This document shows positions 7,378 to 16,311 of a stretch of DNA of 50,037 bases, piece by piece. The notes beneath the pieces were generated by a model. That model was not told the origin of the DNA. It saw only the letters and a program-made list of their open reading frames with translations, and did no database searches. The stretch lies in the NCBI GenBank assembly GCA_017934275.1, contig JAGBJT010000028.1:1-50037 (forward strand). The letters are read 5' to 3'. The position numbers were made by a program, and so were the translations under genes. Every line of letters begins with the position of its first letter. The stretch's first letter is position 1. Source of the stretch: Cardiobacteriaceae bacterium (lineage in GTDB: Bacteria > Pseudomonadota > Gammaproteobacteria > Cardiobacteriales > Cardiobacteriaceae).

Positions 7378-8880
7378 ATGAATAGCGTCAAATTATTGCG
7401 TCGAATTTTTATTCTGCTTGCGGTGATGACGGTTGCCGCGGTGTGTTTGGTGATTTTTCAGATTACCGATTTAGGTCTGAGCATTTACGAGCGCATTCAA
7501 CGCTTACCGCTTTGGTGGTGGATACCGTATTTACTGTTAATTTCCCTAATTAGCGCGGGAATCGGCTGGCTATTTTGGAAAATTTACCGCTTCGGAAAAT
7601 CCGACACAATTCAAAAAAAAGAAGAAATACTCACTCGTCCGACAATTGATTCGGTCAGAGAAAAACTCGAAGATGCACGGGAGAGCGGATTTTCATCTCT
7701 TGCTATTGAAACTCAACTGAAATCCATTGAAGCGGAAACTGGCGAAGAACCGCGGCGTTTGGAAATTGCATTTTTCGGAAAAATCAGCACGGGCAAGAGT
7801 TCGCTAATTCGCACGATTATTCCCGATGCCCAAGTTGAAGTTTCGATTATTGGCGGCTCTACCGCAGAAATTGAACGCTATCAATACCGCCTTGGCAATC
7901 TTGATTTGACTTTATCCGATATGCCTGGCACGCATTTAGCGCAGTCGGTTGCGCATTTAGATTCTGAATTACTTAACGATGCCCGCCGTATGCACATCGT
8001 CTGTTATGTGATGGATCAAGACATTACCGCATCAGACAAGGAATCTCTGGAACTTCTGCATAAATGGAATAAGCCCTTGGTTGCGGTTCTCAATAAAGCT
8101 AACCGTTACAGCGCGCAGGATAGAGAACTTCTACACGCACATATTTCCGCCGTACTACCCGCTAATACACCGCTAGTTTTTACCGAAAGTAGCTATTTGC
8201 GCACGGTAAATAAAGTTCTCGCGGACGGTTCAATGGCTTCCGAAGAACGAATGAGTAAAGGTAATGTCGCGGCGCTGTTGCAGGTTTTTGCCGATATTGA
8301 GGGACGACGCGGCGAACTCGGTGAAAAACAACGGCAAGCTTTGATTGAACTCGCCGATGAAACTTTAAGCAAGCAAATTGCCGATTTCCGTTCCGACCGC
8401 GCCAAAGCTATTGTCAAAGCTTATGCACAGAAAGCTATTTTTGGCGGAATGGCTGCGGTTGGACCAGGAACCGATGTGATTATTCAAGGCTATCTCGGAA
8501 TGGGAATGGTGAAATCCTTGGGTAAGCTTTATGGTATTCCGATTAAGGAAGTTGATATTCAAACTCTACTCACCGAAGCAACGGGCAAGGCAAAAACGCA
8601 TATCACGCTCCTGCTTGCGGTTGCAGGGAATATTTGCAAAGCTTTTCCTGGTGTGGGCACAGTTTTAGGCGGTGCGACGCACGCAATCGCTTACGGTTTA
8701 ATTTTCGACAGTTTGGGAATGGCAATCGCCGATGCGATGGCGGGACAAGTTCAAGGTCAATCAACGCTTACCGCAGCAGAAGTTATGCAAAAATTCGATG
8801 CCCGTCTTGCGGACAATTTAGAGCAGCGCGCTCTGTCCCTACTCAAATCCGCAACTTCTAACAATAACAATCAACTTTAA
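7378..8880 (+). CDS. Membrane-anchored GTPase with C-terminal DUF697-like domain
   Basis: The protein has 500 residues. Two membrane helices lie at about 9-31 and 47-70. A GTPase domain follows, with G1 FGKISTGKSS (133-142), G3 DMPGTH (181-186) and G4 NKAN (249-252). The C-terminal third (about 340-480) is hydrophobic and glycine-rich, like the DUF697 domain of YcjF-type proteins. Such proteins may act at membranes, but no reaction is established. The next gene encodes a second GTPase of similar layout, so the two may work as a pair. There is only a four-base gap after the thioesterase gene. Confidence 0.85.
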   Translation: MNSVKLLRRIFILLAVMTVAAVCLVIFQITDLGLSIYERIQRLPLWWWIPYLLLISLISAGIGWLFWKIYRFGKSDTIQKKEEILTRPTIDSVREKLEDARESGFSSLAIETQLKSIEAETGEEPRRLEIAFFGKISTGKSSLIRTIIPDAQVEVSIIGGSTAEIERYQYRLGNLDLTLSDMPGTHLAQSVAHLDSELLNDARRMHIVCYVMDQDITASDKESLELLHKWNKPLVAVLNKANRYSAQDRELLHAHISAVLPANTPLVFTESSYLRTVNKVLADGSMASEERMSKGNVAALLQVFADIEGRRGELGEKQRQALIELADETLSKQIADFRSDRAKAIVKAYAQKAIFGGMAAVGPGTDVIIQGYLGMGMVKSLGKLYGIPIKEVDIQTLLTEATGKAKTHITLLLAVAGNICKAFPGVGTVLGGATHAIAYGLIFDSLGMAIADAMAGQVQGQSTLTAAEVMQKFDARLADNLEQRALSLLKSATSNNNNQL

Positions 8881-8896
8881 TCCTAGGAAATACGCC

Positions 8897-10264
8897 GTGA
8901 AAAGCTCTTCAAAATCCAGCGAAAATAAACCGCAAGCGCAGACGCAAACGGCAAATAACGGCAAAAAGAATATTGTGGAATCCAATGCCGAACAAGGCAG
9001 ACGGCATCTCGAAAAAGCTCGTGAAACGCTCTCCAAACTCATTTCTGACAAACGCATCGGTGAAGAAGGTAAAGCACGGCTCGGTGAAGAATTTCGCCAA
9101 TTGCAACGCCTGCTCGATAAGTTAGATCGCGGTCATATTTACATCGCGGCATTCGGGCGAGTAAGCGTCGGTAAATCCGCCCTCTTGAACGCACTTGCTG
9201 GCGAAGAAGTTTTTTCCGTATCCGTATTGAACGGTCATACCAAACAAAGTGCTCACACGCTTTGGCAAACATTCGATTCGGGCGGCGTTTTTTTGATTGA
9301 CACCCCTGGAATCGATGAAATTGACGGTAAAGAACGGGCGCAAATCGCCGAAGAAGTCGCGAAAAACGCCGACATAATCCTTTTCGTTGTCGATGGTGAT
9401 ATGACCGATATCGAGCTCGATGCCTTGCAGAGCTTGTATGAGAATTCGCGTCCAATAGTTTTGGTGCTCAATAAGGCTGACCGTTACGGTGCGCGTGAAT
9501 GTTCGGAATTGCTAATGCATTTGCAAGCGCGCGCCAAAGATTTAATCGGTGCAAATTCAGTTATTGCCGCCGCTGCCCTACCCGAAAAGCAATTGCAAAT
9601 CATCGAACTCCCCGACGGAGGCGAAGAAGAACGATATTTTTCTCCGCCACCGCAAGTCGAAGAACTCCGCCGCGCCTTATGGCAAATTTTGCAAACTGGC
9701 GGTCAAAGTTATGCCGCACTGAACGCGGGAATTTTCGCAGGACGCTTGTCGGAAAAAATCGGGGCGGAAATCATTCGCGCCAAAAAATCCATCGCCGACG
9801 GAATTATTCGTTATTACGCCTTGATAAAAGCGGTCGGAGTAACCGTAAATCCAATTCCAGCCGTGGATTTACTCGCTCTCGCTGCCGATAGCGCAATGAT
9901 TTTTCACCTCTCCAAGGTTTATGGCATTGAAATGACCAAAAACGAGGCGGGAAATTTGCTACGCACCATCGCGGTGCAAACAGGATTGTTGATGGGAACG
10001 GTTTATGGCGTGCATATTTTGTCGTCGGTTTTGAAAGGACTTTCTGGCGGTTTATCCACGATTTTTACCGCGGGAGCACAAGGCGGAGTTGCTTTTTACG
10101 GCTCGACAGTTATCGGCAAAGCAGCGGAAAAATACTTTGAACAAGGGGCATCGTGGGGAACTGGCGGTGCAAAAGAACTCATCAACGAAATCATCAAGGA
10201 TTTGGATAAACAATCTTTGATGGAAGAAGCTAAAACTGCTCTGAAACAAATAATGAAAAAGTAG
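8897..10264 (+). CDS. Second Era-like GTPase with C-terminal DUF697-like domain
   Basis: This 455-residue protein resembles the preceding GTPase but lacks its N-terminal membrane helices. Instead it starts with a Ser/Lys/Gln-rich tail and a coiled-coil-like helix. GTPase motifs are G1 GRVSVGKS (87-94), G3 DTPGID (135-140) and G4 NKAD (192-195). The C-terminal hydrophobic region (about 300-420, with NPIPAVDLLALAADSAMIF) is DUF697-like. The start codon is GTG at 8897, supported by AGGAAA six bases upstream. It lies 16 bases after the first GTPase. Tandem related GTPases suggest heterodimerisation, as in some dynamin-like pairs, but this is inference. Confidence 0.85.
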   Translation: MKSSSKSSENKPQAQTQTANNGKKNIVESNAEQGRRHLEKARETLSKLISDKRIGEEGKARLGEEFRQLQRLLDKLDRGHIYIAAFGRVSVGKSALLNALAGEEVFSVSVLNGHTKQSAHTLWQTFDSGGVFLIDTPGIDEIDGKERAQIAEEVAKNADIILFVVDGDMTDIELDALQSLYENSRPIVLVLNKADRYGARECSELLMHLQARAKDLIGANSVIAAAALPEKQLQIIELPDGGEEERYFSPPPQVEELRRALWQILQTGGQSYAALNAGIFAGRLSEKIGAEIIRAKKSIADGIIRYYALIKAVGVTVNPIPAVDLLALAADSAMIFHLSKVYGIEMTKNEAGNLLRTIAVQTGLLMGTVYGVHILSSVLKGLSGGLSTIFTAGAQGGVAFYGSTVIGKAAEKYFEQGASWGTGGAKELINEIIKDLDKQSLMEEAKTALKQIMKK

Positions 10265-10334
10265 TTTGTATAATTCCTATTCCATTGAAAATAAAAAATA
10301 ATTTCCTCTCCAAAGAAAATTAGGACTGTAAAAA

Positions 10335-11018
10335 ATGTCAGAAAACAATCCAAAAATTTATAACCAATTCGGTTATGCGGTGAATAATTCGATTAAAGCA
10401 ACTGCCGCAAAAAGAATTACAGAAATTGCAAAAGATACTGATTTATTACAAGTTGCAAATAAGTGCCGTTATGTAATTGCACAATATAGAACCATAGAAT
10501 TTTGTAATAAATTTGCTGAACTTTTAATTTACGGTAACGATGTTAAAAAAATCAAAGAAGAGTGCAAAAAAATATCGATATCAGCATTAGAAAAAATCAC
10601 CGCACCAGTATTGGAAAAATGTGTTGATGATTATTTACTGCACGATATAACGGTTTTTCATGGCAATTTAAGTAAGTTATTAGACGAAAAAGAAAATCCC
10701 AATCTAGCTAACTTCATAAAAAATAAAAAAATTGACCTGCAAAATTTCTCAGAAAAACAACAAATTCTCATCGCATTACAAGCCAAAATCAATTTCAATA
10801 GTTGTGAAATTCTTGATAAAGAAATAATTGAAATACTCAGCAATTCAACTCTACGGCAGAAAGTTTTAATTGTGCTGTTATTCCAAGAAGAGATGGAATA
10901 TTCCACAATCCGTCCAATATTAGCTGAATATACCCAAAAATCAGACTTAAAAAAAGCGGTAGAGGGGATAAAAGTTAGCGCAAAGAGTAGAGAAATTTTG
11001 AATAGTTTTTTATCTTAA
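10335..11018 (+). CDS. Unknown all-helical protein
   Basis: I do not recognise this 227-residue protein. It has no signal peptide or membrane segment. Composition is rich in Lys, Glu, Ile and Leu, consistent with an all-alpha cytosolic protein, possibly of helical repeats. The base composition is more AT-rich than the GTPase genes before it, which may reflect a later insertion between the GTPases and moxR. GGACTG lies about ten bases before the ATG. The gene is collinear with its neighbours and could be co-transcribed with moxR, which starts 28 bases after its stop. Confidence 0.7.
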   Translation: MSENNPKIYNQFGYAVNNSIKATAAKRITEIAKDTDLLQVANKCRYVIAQYRTIEFCNKFAELLIYGNDVKKIKEECKKISISALEKITAPVLEKCVDDYLLHDITVFHGNLSKLLDEKENPNLANFIKNKKIDLQNFSEKQQILIALQAKINFNSCEILDKEIIEILSNSTLRQKVLIVLLFQEEMEYSTIRPILAEYTQKSDLKKAVEGIKVSAKSREILNSFLS

Positions 11019-11046
11019 AACAGCACAAATACGGAAAACCAAACTG

Positions 11047-11970
11047 ATGTCAAATATTGAGAAATTAAAAGCTGCTTCCGCGCAAATCAAACAAATCATC
11101 ATCGGTAAAGATGAAATTATTGATTTAGCAATGATTTGCCTCCTTGCTCGCGGACATATTCTTTTTGAAGACTTGCCAGGCGCGGGAAAAACCACTCTTG
11201 CCAAAGCTTTCGCCGCAACATTGGGGCTGCAATTCGGGCGAGTGCAATTTACTTCCGACCTGCTGCCTGCGGACATTATCGGTTTTTCTGTATTAAATCA
11301 ACATACACAGGAATTAACATTTAATACAGGTGCAATATTTGTGCAGTTGTTACTAGCCGATGAAATTAACCGTGCCTCACCGAAAAGCCAATCAGCACTT
11401 TTGGAAGCGATGGAAGAGCGGCAAGTAACCGTAGAACAGGAAACGCGCCCTTTGCCAGAGCCGTTTTTTGTAATCGCAACTCAAAATCCGCTGGAACAAG
11501 TCGGCACTTATCCTTTGCCAGAAAGCCAACTTGACCGTTTTTTGATGCGACTTTCCTTGGGCTATCCATCACAGACGGCAGAAATTGAAATTTTGCGCGC
11601 AACTAGCCGCGAAGTGCTGCTAAAAGAAATTAAGCCGATTTTGGATGGCAAAGCGATTTTGGATTTACAAAATCAGGCAAATACGGTGCAAATTTCCGCA
11701 CACTGCGCCGAATATGTGCAAAAACTTCTCACAGCAACCCGCGAAAGCAATTTCTTCATACGCGGACTTTCTACTCGTGCAGGACTTGGCATTATTCGTG
11801 CGGCGAAAGCTGCCGCGTTTTTGGACGCTGAAAATGCCGTATTACCTAAACATATTCAAAAAGTTTTTCCAGCGGTTGTGGCACACCGTCTTCCAACTCG
11901 CAGTTCTGATTTACAAAATATCGAAAAAGAAGTGCTATCTATTCTTGAAAACACAGCTGTTCCGTTATAG
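11047..11970 (+). CDS. moxR: MoxR-family AAA+ ATPase
   Basis: This 307-residue AAA+ ATPase has a Walker A motif (LPGAGKTT, about residues 43-50) and a Walker B motif (LLADEINRA, 102-110). It also has the MoxR signature SPKSQSALLEAMEERQVT and the sensor segment FVIATQNPLEQVGTYPLPE. MoxR proteins are cytosolic chaperone-like ATPases, usually paired with DUF58 and VWA-domain partners that help mature metalloenzymes or envelope complexes. The DUF58 gene follows after 25 bases, as expected. No VWA gene is present here, so the usual operon is shortened. Confidence 0.93.
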   Translation: MSNIEKLKAASAQIKQIIIGKDEIIDLAMICLLARGHILFEDLPGAGKTTLAKAFAATLGLQFGRVQFTSDLLPADIIGFSVLNQHTQELTFNTGAIFVQLLLADEINRASPKSQSALLEAMEERQVTVEQETRPLPEPFFVIATQNPLEQVGTYPLPESQLDRFLMRLSLGYPSQTAEIEILRATSREVLLKEIKPILDGKAILDLQNQANTVQISAHCAEYVQKLLTATRESNFFIRGLSTRAGLGIIRAAKAAAFLDAENAVLPKHIQKVFPAVVAHRLPTRSSDLQNIEKEVLSILENTAVPL

Positions 11971-11995
11971 TTTTTACAATCTTCACGCTTAATTT

Positions 11996-12958
11996 ATGGG
12001 TAAAAAACAAAAAAAACGCGGCTTTATTGAAAAATTTCGCGACCGTGCTTTTCGAAAAACACAGGAAGTTGCGGTTCATACCGTAAAAAAATCTCTGCGA
12101 ATTCCAATTGTGCCGACTTATTTCGGGCTTGCTTATATCGGCACTTTGATTGTTTTATTTCTCTGGGTTGCCAATCATCAAATCAATCTTGGTTATGCTT
12201 TTGTGTTTATGCTCGCGATTTTGGGCATTTTTACCGCAACGATTACCGCTAGCAATCTCGCGGAAATTGAAATAAATTGTCTTACAAGTCCAAATGTTTT
12301 TTGCGGTGAGCAAGCGGTTTTTAATATTGCGGTGAAAGCAAAAAATCGCACTGCTAGTTTCTTTATTAAGAATAATTTTGACCGTGTTGAGTGTGAAAAA
12401 TTAATACCTGATGAAAAAAAAATTCTCCTCTTACGGCAAAATACATCTACTCGTGGTAAATTAAAAATCCAACCTCTTGAAATTGCAACTACCATTCCGC
12501 TTGATTTATTCATTTCTTGGAATTGGTTTTTACTTAAAGGCGAAATTATTGTTTATCCCAAACCAGACGGAAATTTACCTCTTCCTTACAACTATCAAGG
12601 CGAAGAAAATAAGGACGAGCAATTAAAATTTAACTCTCTTGGTGAAGAAGAATTGGACTCTTTACGGCAATATCGCCAAGGTGATAGCTTATCGCGAGTT
12701 GCTTGGAAACAATCGGCAAGAACGGGAGAATTATTAGTAAAGCAATTTAGCGGCGAACTTAATTCAGAAGAAGTTGTTTTAGATTATGACCGAACCGAGG
12801 GAAATATTGAAGAGCGACTTTCACAGCTTGCTAAATGGGTGGTTGAAGCGGAAGAATTAAAGCTAAATTATGCGCTAAAATTACCGAATTATTTTTCCCC
12901 TCTTTCGCAAGGAAAATCGCACTATCATCATTGTTTAACTACACTAGCTTTATTTTGA
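11996..12958 (+). CDS. DUF58 membrane protein, MoxR partner
   Basis: The 320-residue protein has two membrane helices at about 40-60 and 63-85 (GLAYIGTLIVLFLWV and FVFMLAILGIFTATIT). A beta-rich cytosolic or periplasmic domain follows. The DUF58 core near the C-terminus carries the family motif ELDSLRQYRQGDSLSRVAWK. DUF58 proteins adopt a VWA-like fold and occur with MoxR ATPases. The function of the pair is not established. The gene converges with the nuclease gene at 12980, with only about 20 bases between their stops. Confidence 0.88.
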   Translation: MGKKQKKRGFIEKFRDRAFRKTQEVAVHTVKKSLRIPIVPTYFGLAYIGTLIVLFLWVANHQINLGYAFVFMLAILGIFTATITASNLAEIEINCLTSPNVFCGEQAVFNIAVKAKNRTASFFIKNNFDRVECEKLIPDEKKILLLRQNTSTRGKLKIQPLEIATTIPLDLFISWNWFLLKGEIIVYPKPDGNLPLPYNYQGEENKDEQLKFNSLGEEELDSLRQYRQGDSLSRVAWKQSARTGELLVKQFSGELNSEEVVLDYDRTEGNIEERLSQLAKWVVEAEELKLNYALKLPNYFSPLSQGKSHYHHCLTTLALF

Positions 12959-12979
12959 TTTTAGCCATTACGGTAATTA

Positions 12980-13606
12980 TTATCTGGTCTGCTTACGATA
13001 TTTTTTCGGATCTTGCTGCAAACCTGGCTTACTCCAAATACCGATTTTCTTTTTTCTAGCTTCTTCCTGTGCAACACGGTAAGACATCGGCGTATCCGAA
13101 CCGTCATAGGCAACCGCATATCCCGTTTTAATCATTTGCAAATTCACATTGCATTTTTCGTCATATTGCTGCGAACAATTTAATTTATAAATTGTGCCCA
13201 ACTGGCGACGATAAACATCAGGACCTTGCGAAACTAACAAAAAATCCCGTTTTTTCGGCAAGAATTTCCTTAATTTGTTGGTTGATTTTGCCCCCCAAGG
13301 TTCTTGTTTGGTTTCAGGAGCGTCAATTCCAACCAAGCGAATACGCAAATTTCGCCCCCAGCACAAGGCATCGACCGTATCCCCATCGATAATTTTTGTT
13401 AATCTGCACTGCGTAACTTCATTTTTAGCAAATGGTTCATCCTTTTTCTTTTTACCTTTTGCGCCTTCTGCGTCGGTAAAAAAGATATTAAAGAAAAGCA
13501 TTAAGATAAATGACCAAAGAAAAATAGAAGCAGCACCTTTTTTATTAGCTCTTCTGCTTATTTTTTTGCCTTTGCGAGTTAATTTAAGCGCAGTTCTTAT
13601 ATTCAT
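12980..13606 (-). CDS. Membrane-anchored thermonuclease (SNase-like) domain protein
   Basis: This 208-residue protein has a basic N-terminus, one membrane segment at about residues 25-43 (ASIFLWSFILMLFFNIFF) and then a staphylococcal nuclease-like OB-fold domain. Conserved SNase residues are visible: KIIDGDTVDAL, Arg90 and Glu98 within RIRLVGIDAPE (spaced like Arg35 and Glu43 of SNase), and a second Arg in VYRRQLG near 133-134. These residues support phosphodiesterase activity on DNA or RNA with calcium. Such proteins usually face the periplasm or exterior. It lies 20 bases downstream of gmk on the same strand. Confidence 0.88.
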   Translation of the reverse strand: MNIRTALKLTRKGKKISRRANKKGAASIFLWSFILMLFFNIFFTDAEGAKGKKKKDEPFAKNEVTQCRLTKIIDGDTVDALCWGRNLRIRLVGIDAPETKQEPWGAKSTNKLRKFLPKKRDFLLVSQGPDVYRRQLGTIYKLNCSQQYDEKCNVNLQMIKTGYAVAYDGSDTPMSYRVAQEEARKKKIGIWSKPGLQQDPKKYRKQTR

Positions 13607-13626
13607 TGTTTTATACCGTTTGATAT

Positions 13627-14247
13627 TTATATTCTATCTGTTTCTAATTTTTTAACCAGCTGTTCTATTTCTTTCTTTTGTCTTTTTCTTTCCAAACGAT
13701 GAGCTTGAATTATGCACTGTAAATTTTTAGCCGCAAGATTAAAATCATCATTAATTATCACAAAATCGAATTCTTTGTAATGACTGATTTGCTCTTTTGC
13801 TTCAATCATTCTTTTTTCGACGATATCGGGAAAATCCTGACCGCGTTTTTCTAATCTCTCTCGTAGCGCGGAAAGCGACGGTGGAAGTAAAAATACGGTT
13901 TTGACATCTTTGCGTTTTTTTCTCACCTGCTGGGCACCTTGCCAATCAATTGAAAGGATTACATCTAAACCTTGATTTAATAATCCGTCGATATAACTTT
14001 CCGATGTGCCGTAATAATTATGAAATACTTCTGCGTATTCTAAAAAATCGCCTTTTTCTTTCATTGCGGCAAAAACTTCTTTGGTTACAAAATGGTAATG
14101 CACACCATTTATTTCACCATTTCTATGCTCTCTTGTTGTATAAGATACACTCTCGACAACATTATTTAACACTCTTCTAGTTTCTGCGATTAAAGAAGTT
14201 TTACCACCACCCGAAGGTGCGGCAACAATCCATAATTGTCCTTGCAT
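13627..14247 (-). CDS. gmk: Guanylate kinase
   Basis: Gmk phosphorylates GMP to GDP with ATP. The 206-residue length matches the family (E. coli 207). The P-loop is APSGGGKTSL (about 10-19), followed by the GMP-binding segment SVSYTTREHRNGEINGVHY. The lid region around RLEKRGQDFPDIVEKRM is also conserved. In many gammaproteobacteria gmk precedes rpoZ-spoT, but here a nuclease gene follows, so the classical order is not kept. Confidence 0.96.
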   Translation of the reverse strand: MQGQLWIVAAPSGGGKTSLIAETRRVLNNVVESVSYTTREHRNGEINGVHYHFVTKEVFAAMKEKGDFLEYAEVFHNYYGTSESYIDGLLNQGLDVILSIDWQGAQQVRKKRKDVKTVFLLPPSLSALRERLEKRGQDFPDIVEKRMIEAKEQISHYKEFDFVIINDDFNLAAKNLQCIIQAHRLERKRQKKEIEQLVKKLETDRI

Positions 14248-14296
14248 TTTTTTATTCTCCGTTTTTTTGCAATTTAATTTATTCGAACTTTTTTAT

Positions 14297-15124
14297 TCAC
14301 TCACATAAATAGCGGTAAATATTTTTCTTATTCACGCCGCAATATTTTGCCAGCATTTGTGAAATAGTTTTGTTTGTAAGCCCCGCTTCTTGCAATTCCT
14401 TGGCAAATTCTAAAAACTTCGCTTCATCTTCATTTTTTTCATCACTTTTTTCCAAAATCAAAACAAATTCACCGCGCGCGCGATTTTCGTTTTCCTGCAA
14501 CCAATTTTGTGTTTCAGATAACGGCATCTGTATTATTTCTTCATACAACTTGCTAATTTCACGGGCGATGCAAATTTTGCGCTCTGGCGGAAATAATTCG
14601 CGAAAAATTTCCATTGTCTCCAAAATGCGGTGCGGTGATTCGTAAAAAACAGCGGTGTGCGGATAGTTCTGAAATTGCTGTAAATAAAGAATTTTTTCGT
14701 TTTTTTTATGCGGTAAAAATCCCGCAAAAAAGAATTTATCGGCGGCAAATCCCGATGCCGACAAAGCCGCAATTAAAGCCGACGCTCCCGGAATTGGCGA
14801 AATTTTTATTCCCCGCTCCTGCGCCATTTTGGTAATCATCGCGCCTGGATCGGAAATAAGCGGAGTGCCAGCATCAGAAATTAAAGCACAATCCGCCCCC
14901 CCAGCGATTTTCTGCAAAATCCGCTCACAGACGGCAAATTCATTATGTTTATGCAATTGCAATAACGGTTTAGAGGGAATATTCAAAGCCGTTAAAAGCT
15001 TATTGGCAACTCTCGTATCTTCACAGGCAATAAATTCGACTTCTTGTAGAATTCGCAAGGCACGGCGGCTGATGTCTTCCAAATTTCCGATAGGAGTTGC
15101 AATGACAAAAAGTGTCGCAGTCAT
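14297..15124 (-). CDS. rsmI: 16S rRNA (cytidine1402-2'-O)-methyltransferase RsmI
   Basis: RsmI adds the 2'-O-methyl group to C1402 in the ribosomal P site. The 275-residue protein has the tetrapyrrole-methylase fold. Its N-terminal motif is VIATPIGNLEDISRRALRIL, and the SAM-site motifs are EDTRVANKLL, LISDAGTPLISDPGA and GASALIAALSASGF. A C-terminal helical extension completes the usual length (E. coli 286). It is divergent from yraN, as in many proteobacteria where rsmI and yraN are neighbours. A palindromic repeat sits in the shared intergenic space. Confidence 0.96.
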   Translation of the reverse strand: MTATLFVIATPIGNLEDISRRALRILQEVEFIACEDTRVANKLLTALNIPSKPLLQLHKHNEFAVCERILQKIAGGADCALISDAGTPLISDPGAMITKMAQERGIKISPIPGASALIAALSASGFAADKFFFAGFLPHKKNEKILYLQQFQNYPHTAVFYESPHRILETMEIFRELFPPERKICIAREISKLYEEIIQMPLSETQNWLQENENRARGEFVLILEKSDEKNEDEAKFLEFAKELQEAGLTNKTISQMLAKYCGVNKKNIYRYLCE

Positions 15125-15177
15125 AAAAAATCCAAAAATAACCGAAGCTAATTTCTAAAATACATTTTTTCTAAATG

Positions 15178-15258
15178 CGTCATTTTGAGCGTAGCGAAAA
15201 ATATTTATGAATCAACCGTTTAGATTCTTCGTTTTACTCCGTAAAACTCAGAATGACG
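15178..15258. repeat. Dispersed palindromic repeat (GTCATTYTGAG family)
   Basis: CGTCATTTTGAG at 15178-15189 pairs with CTCAGAATGACG at 15247-15258, allowing one G-U pair. The left arm continues with CGTAGCGAA. The same core occurs inside the 119-bp MITE at 40948-41066 and, in tandem, in the arrays at 33629 and 49487. It lies between rsmI and yraN and causes an apparent upstream extension of the yraN frame. Confidence 0.75.
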
Positions 15259-15296
15259 AATTTTTAGAGATTAGCCAAATAAAAATATTTCCAACA

Positions 15297-15680
15297 ATGT
15301 TCAATAAAAAAAACAAAAAAATCCCGAAACATCTCGAACGCGGTTTGCGCGGTGAAAATTTTGCCGCGGATTTTCTAAAAAAACAGAATTTGAAAATTCT
15401 AGAACGCAATTTTCGCACCCGACGCGGAGAAATCGATTTAATCGCCCAAGACGCTGAAGTTTTAGTCTTCGTTGAAGTCCGTATGCGGCAGAAAAATTCG
15501 CTGGTATCCGCAGCCGAATCCATAAATACAGCCAAACAAGCCAAATGGAAAATTGCCGCTACGGAATATTTAGCGCAAAAATTTCCATCACCGCCAGATT
15601 GCCGTTTTGATGCGATTTTAATCACAGCTGACGGCGATAATTTTCAAGATATCGAATGGATTAAAGGCTTGTTTTTATGA
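15297..15680 (+). CDS. yraN: YraN/UPF0102 endonuclease-like protein
   Basis: This protein of about 127 residues matches the UPF0102 family. It has RGLRGENFAADFLKKQNLKI and a PD-(D/E)xK-like core (RTRRGEIDLIAQD followed by VFVEVRMRQ). The family has the fold of Holliday-junction resolvase-like nucleases, but its biological role is not settled. The frame is open from 15207, but the first 30 codons come from a dispersed repeat. The ATG at 15297 restores normal length. Its stop overlaps the next start as ATGA, implying translational coupling with the phosphoesterase. Confidence 0.9.
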   Translation: MFNKKNKKIPKHLERGLRGENFAADFLKKQNLKILERNFRTRRGEIDLIAQDAEVLVFVEVRMRQKNSLVSAAESINTAKQAKWKIAATEYLAQKFPSPPDCRFDAILITADGDNFQDIEWIKGLFL

Positions 15681-16279
15681 ATATTTTTTTTACCGCCGAC
15701 ACGCATTTTTTCCATCAAGCTATCATCAAACATTGCGATCGCCCTTTTCATAACGCCGAAGATATGAATGAAGCAATGATTGCCATTTGGAATAAACAAG
15801 TTGCAAGAGGCGATTTGGTTTATCACTTGGGCGATATTTCCTTCGGCGGACTTAGTCAAACTTACCGACTGCTCGCGGAATTAAACGGCAAAATTTGTCT
15901 AATCGCGGGCAATCACGACGATGAAATTATTACCGACCCGTATATCCGCGAACGCTTCGAATGGATTAAAGATTACGCCGAAATCGAAATTGAAAATAAA
16001 AAACTCGTGCTATTTCATTATCCGCTCGCTCAATGGCGTAATGCGCAACGCGGTTGGTGGCATATTTACGGTCATACGCACGGCACGGTAAAACTCGCGG
16101 GAAAAGCTCTCGATGTCGGCATCGATGCCCGTGATGATTTTTCACTTTGGAGCTGGGAAGAAATAAAAACAGAATTAGAACTCCGCCCTATCCTGCCCTA
16201 TCCGCCAAAACCGAAATATCCAAAACGCAAAATTTCCGCCGACGGTAATGTTGAAATCATCAAAAAAAGCGGCATTTAA
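15677..16279 (+). CDS. Calcineurin-like metallophosphoesterase
   Basis: The 200-residue protein has the full set of dimetal phosphoesterase motifs: ADTHFFH near the N-terminus, HLGDISFGG, AGNHDDE, LFHYPLA and IYGHTHG. The arrangement resembles small cytosolic phosphoesterases such as YfcE-type or phage-like enzymes. The substrate cannot be told from sequence. It overlaps yraN by four bases and is probably co-transcribed with it. Mevalonate kinase begins 32 bases downstream. Confidence 0.88.
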   Translation: MNIFFTADTHFFHQAIIKHCDRPFHNAEDMNEAMIAIWNKQVARGDLVYHLGDISFGGLSQTYRLLAELNGKICLIAGNHDDEIITDPYIRERFEWIKDYAEIEIENKKLVLFHYPLAQWRNAQRGWWHIYGHTHGTVKLAGKALDVGIDARDDFSLWSWEEIKTELELRPILPYPPKPKYPKRKISADGNVEIIKKSGI

Positions 16280-16311
16280 GGGGTGCTTTTTCAAGATTTA
16301 TAAATTAAACA

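Noticed and set aside
9039-9455. Minus-strand ORF within the second GTPase gene
   Set aside because: Its translation is extremely Arg-rich and unlike a real protein; the plus-strand GTPase has clear motifs.
15207-15296. N-terminal extension of YraN
   Set aside because: The codons come largely from a dispersed palindromic repeat; the start at 15297 gives the normal length.
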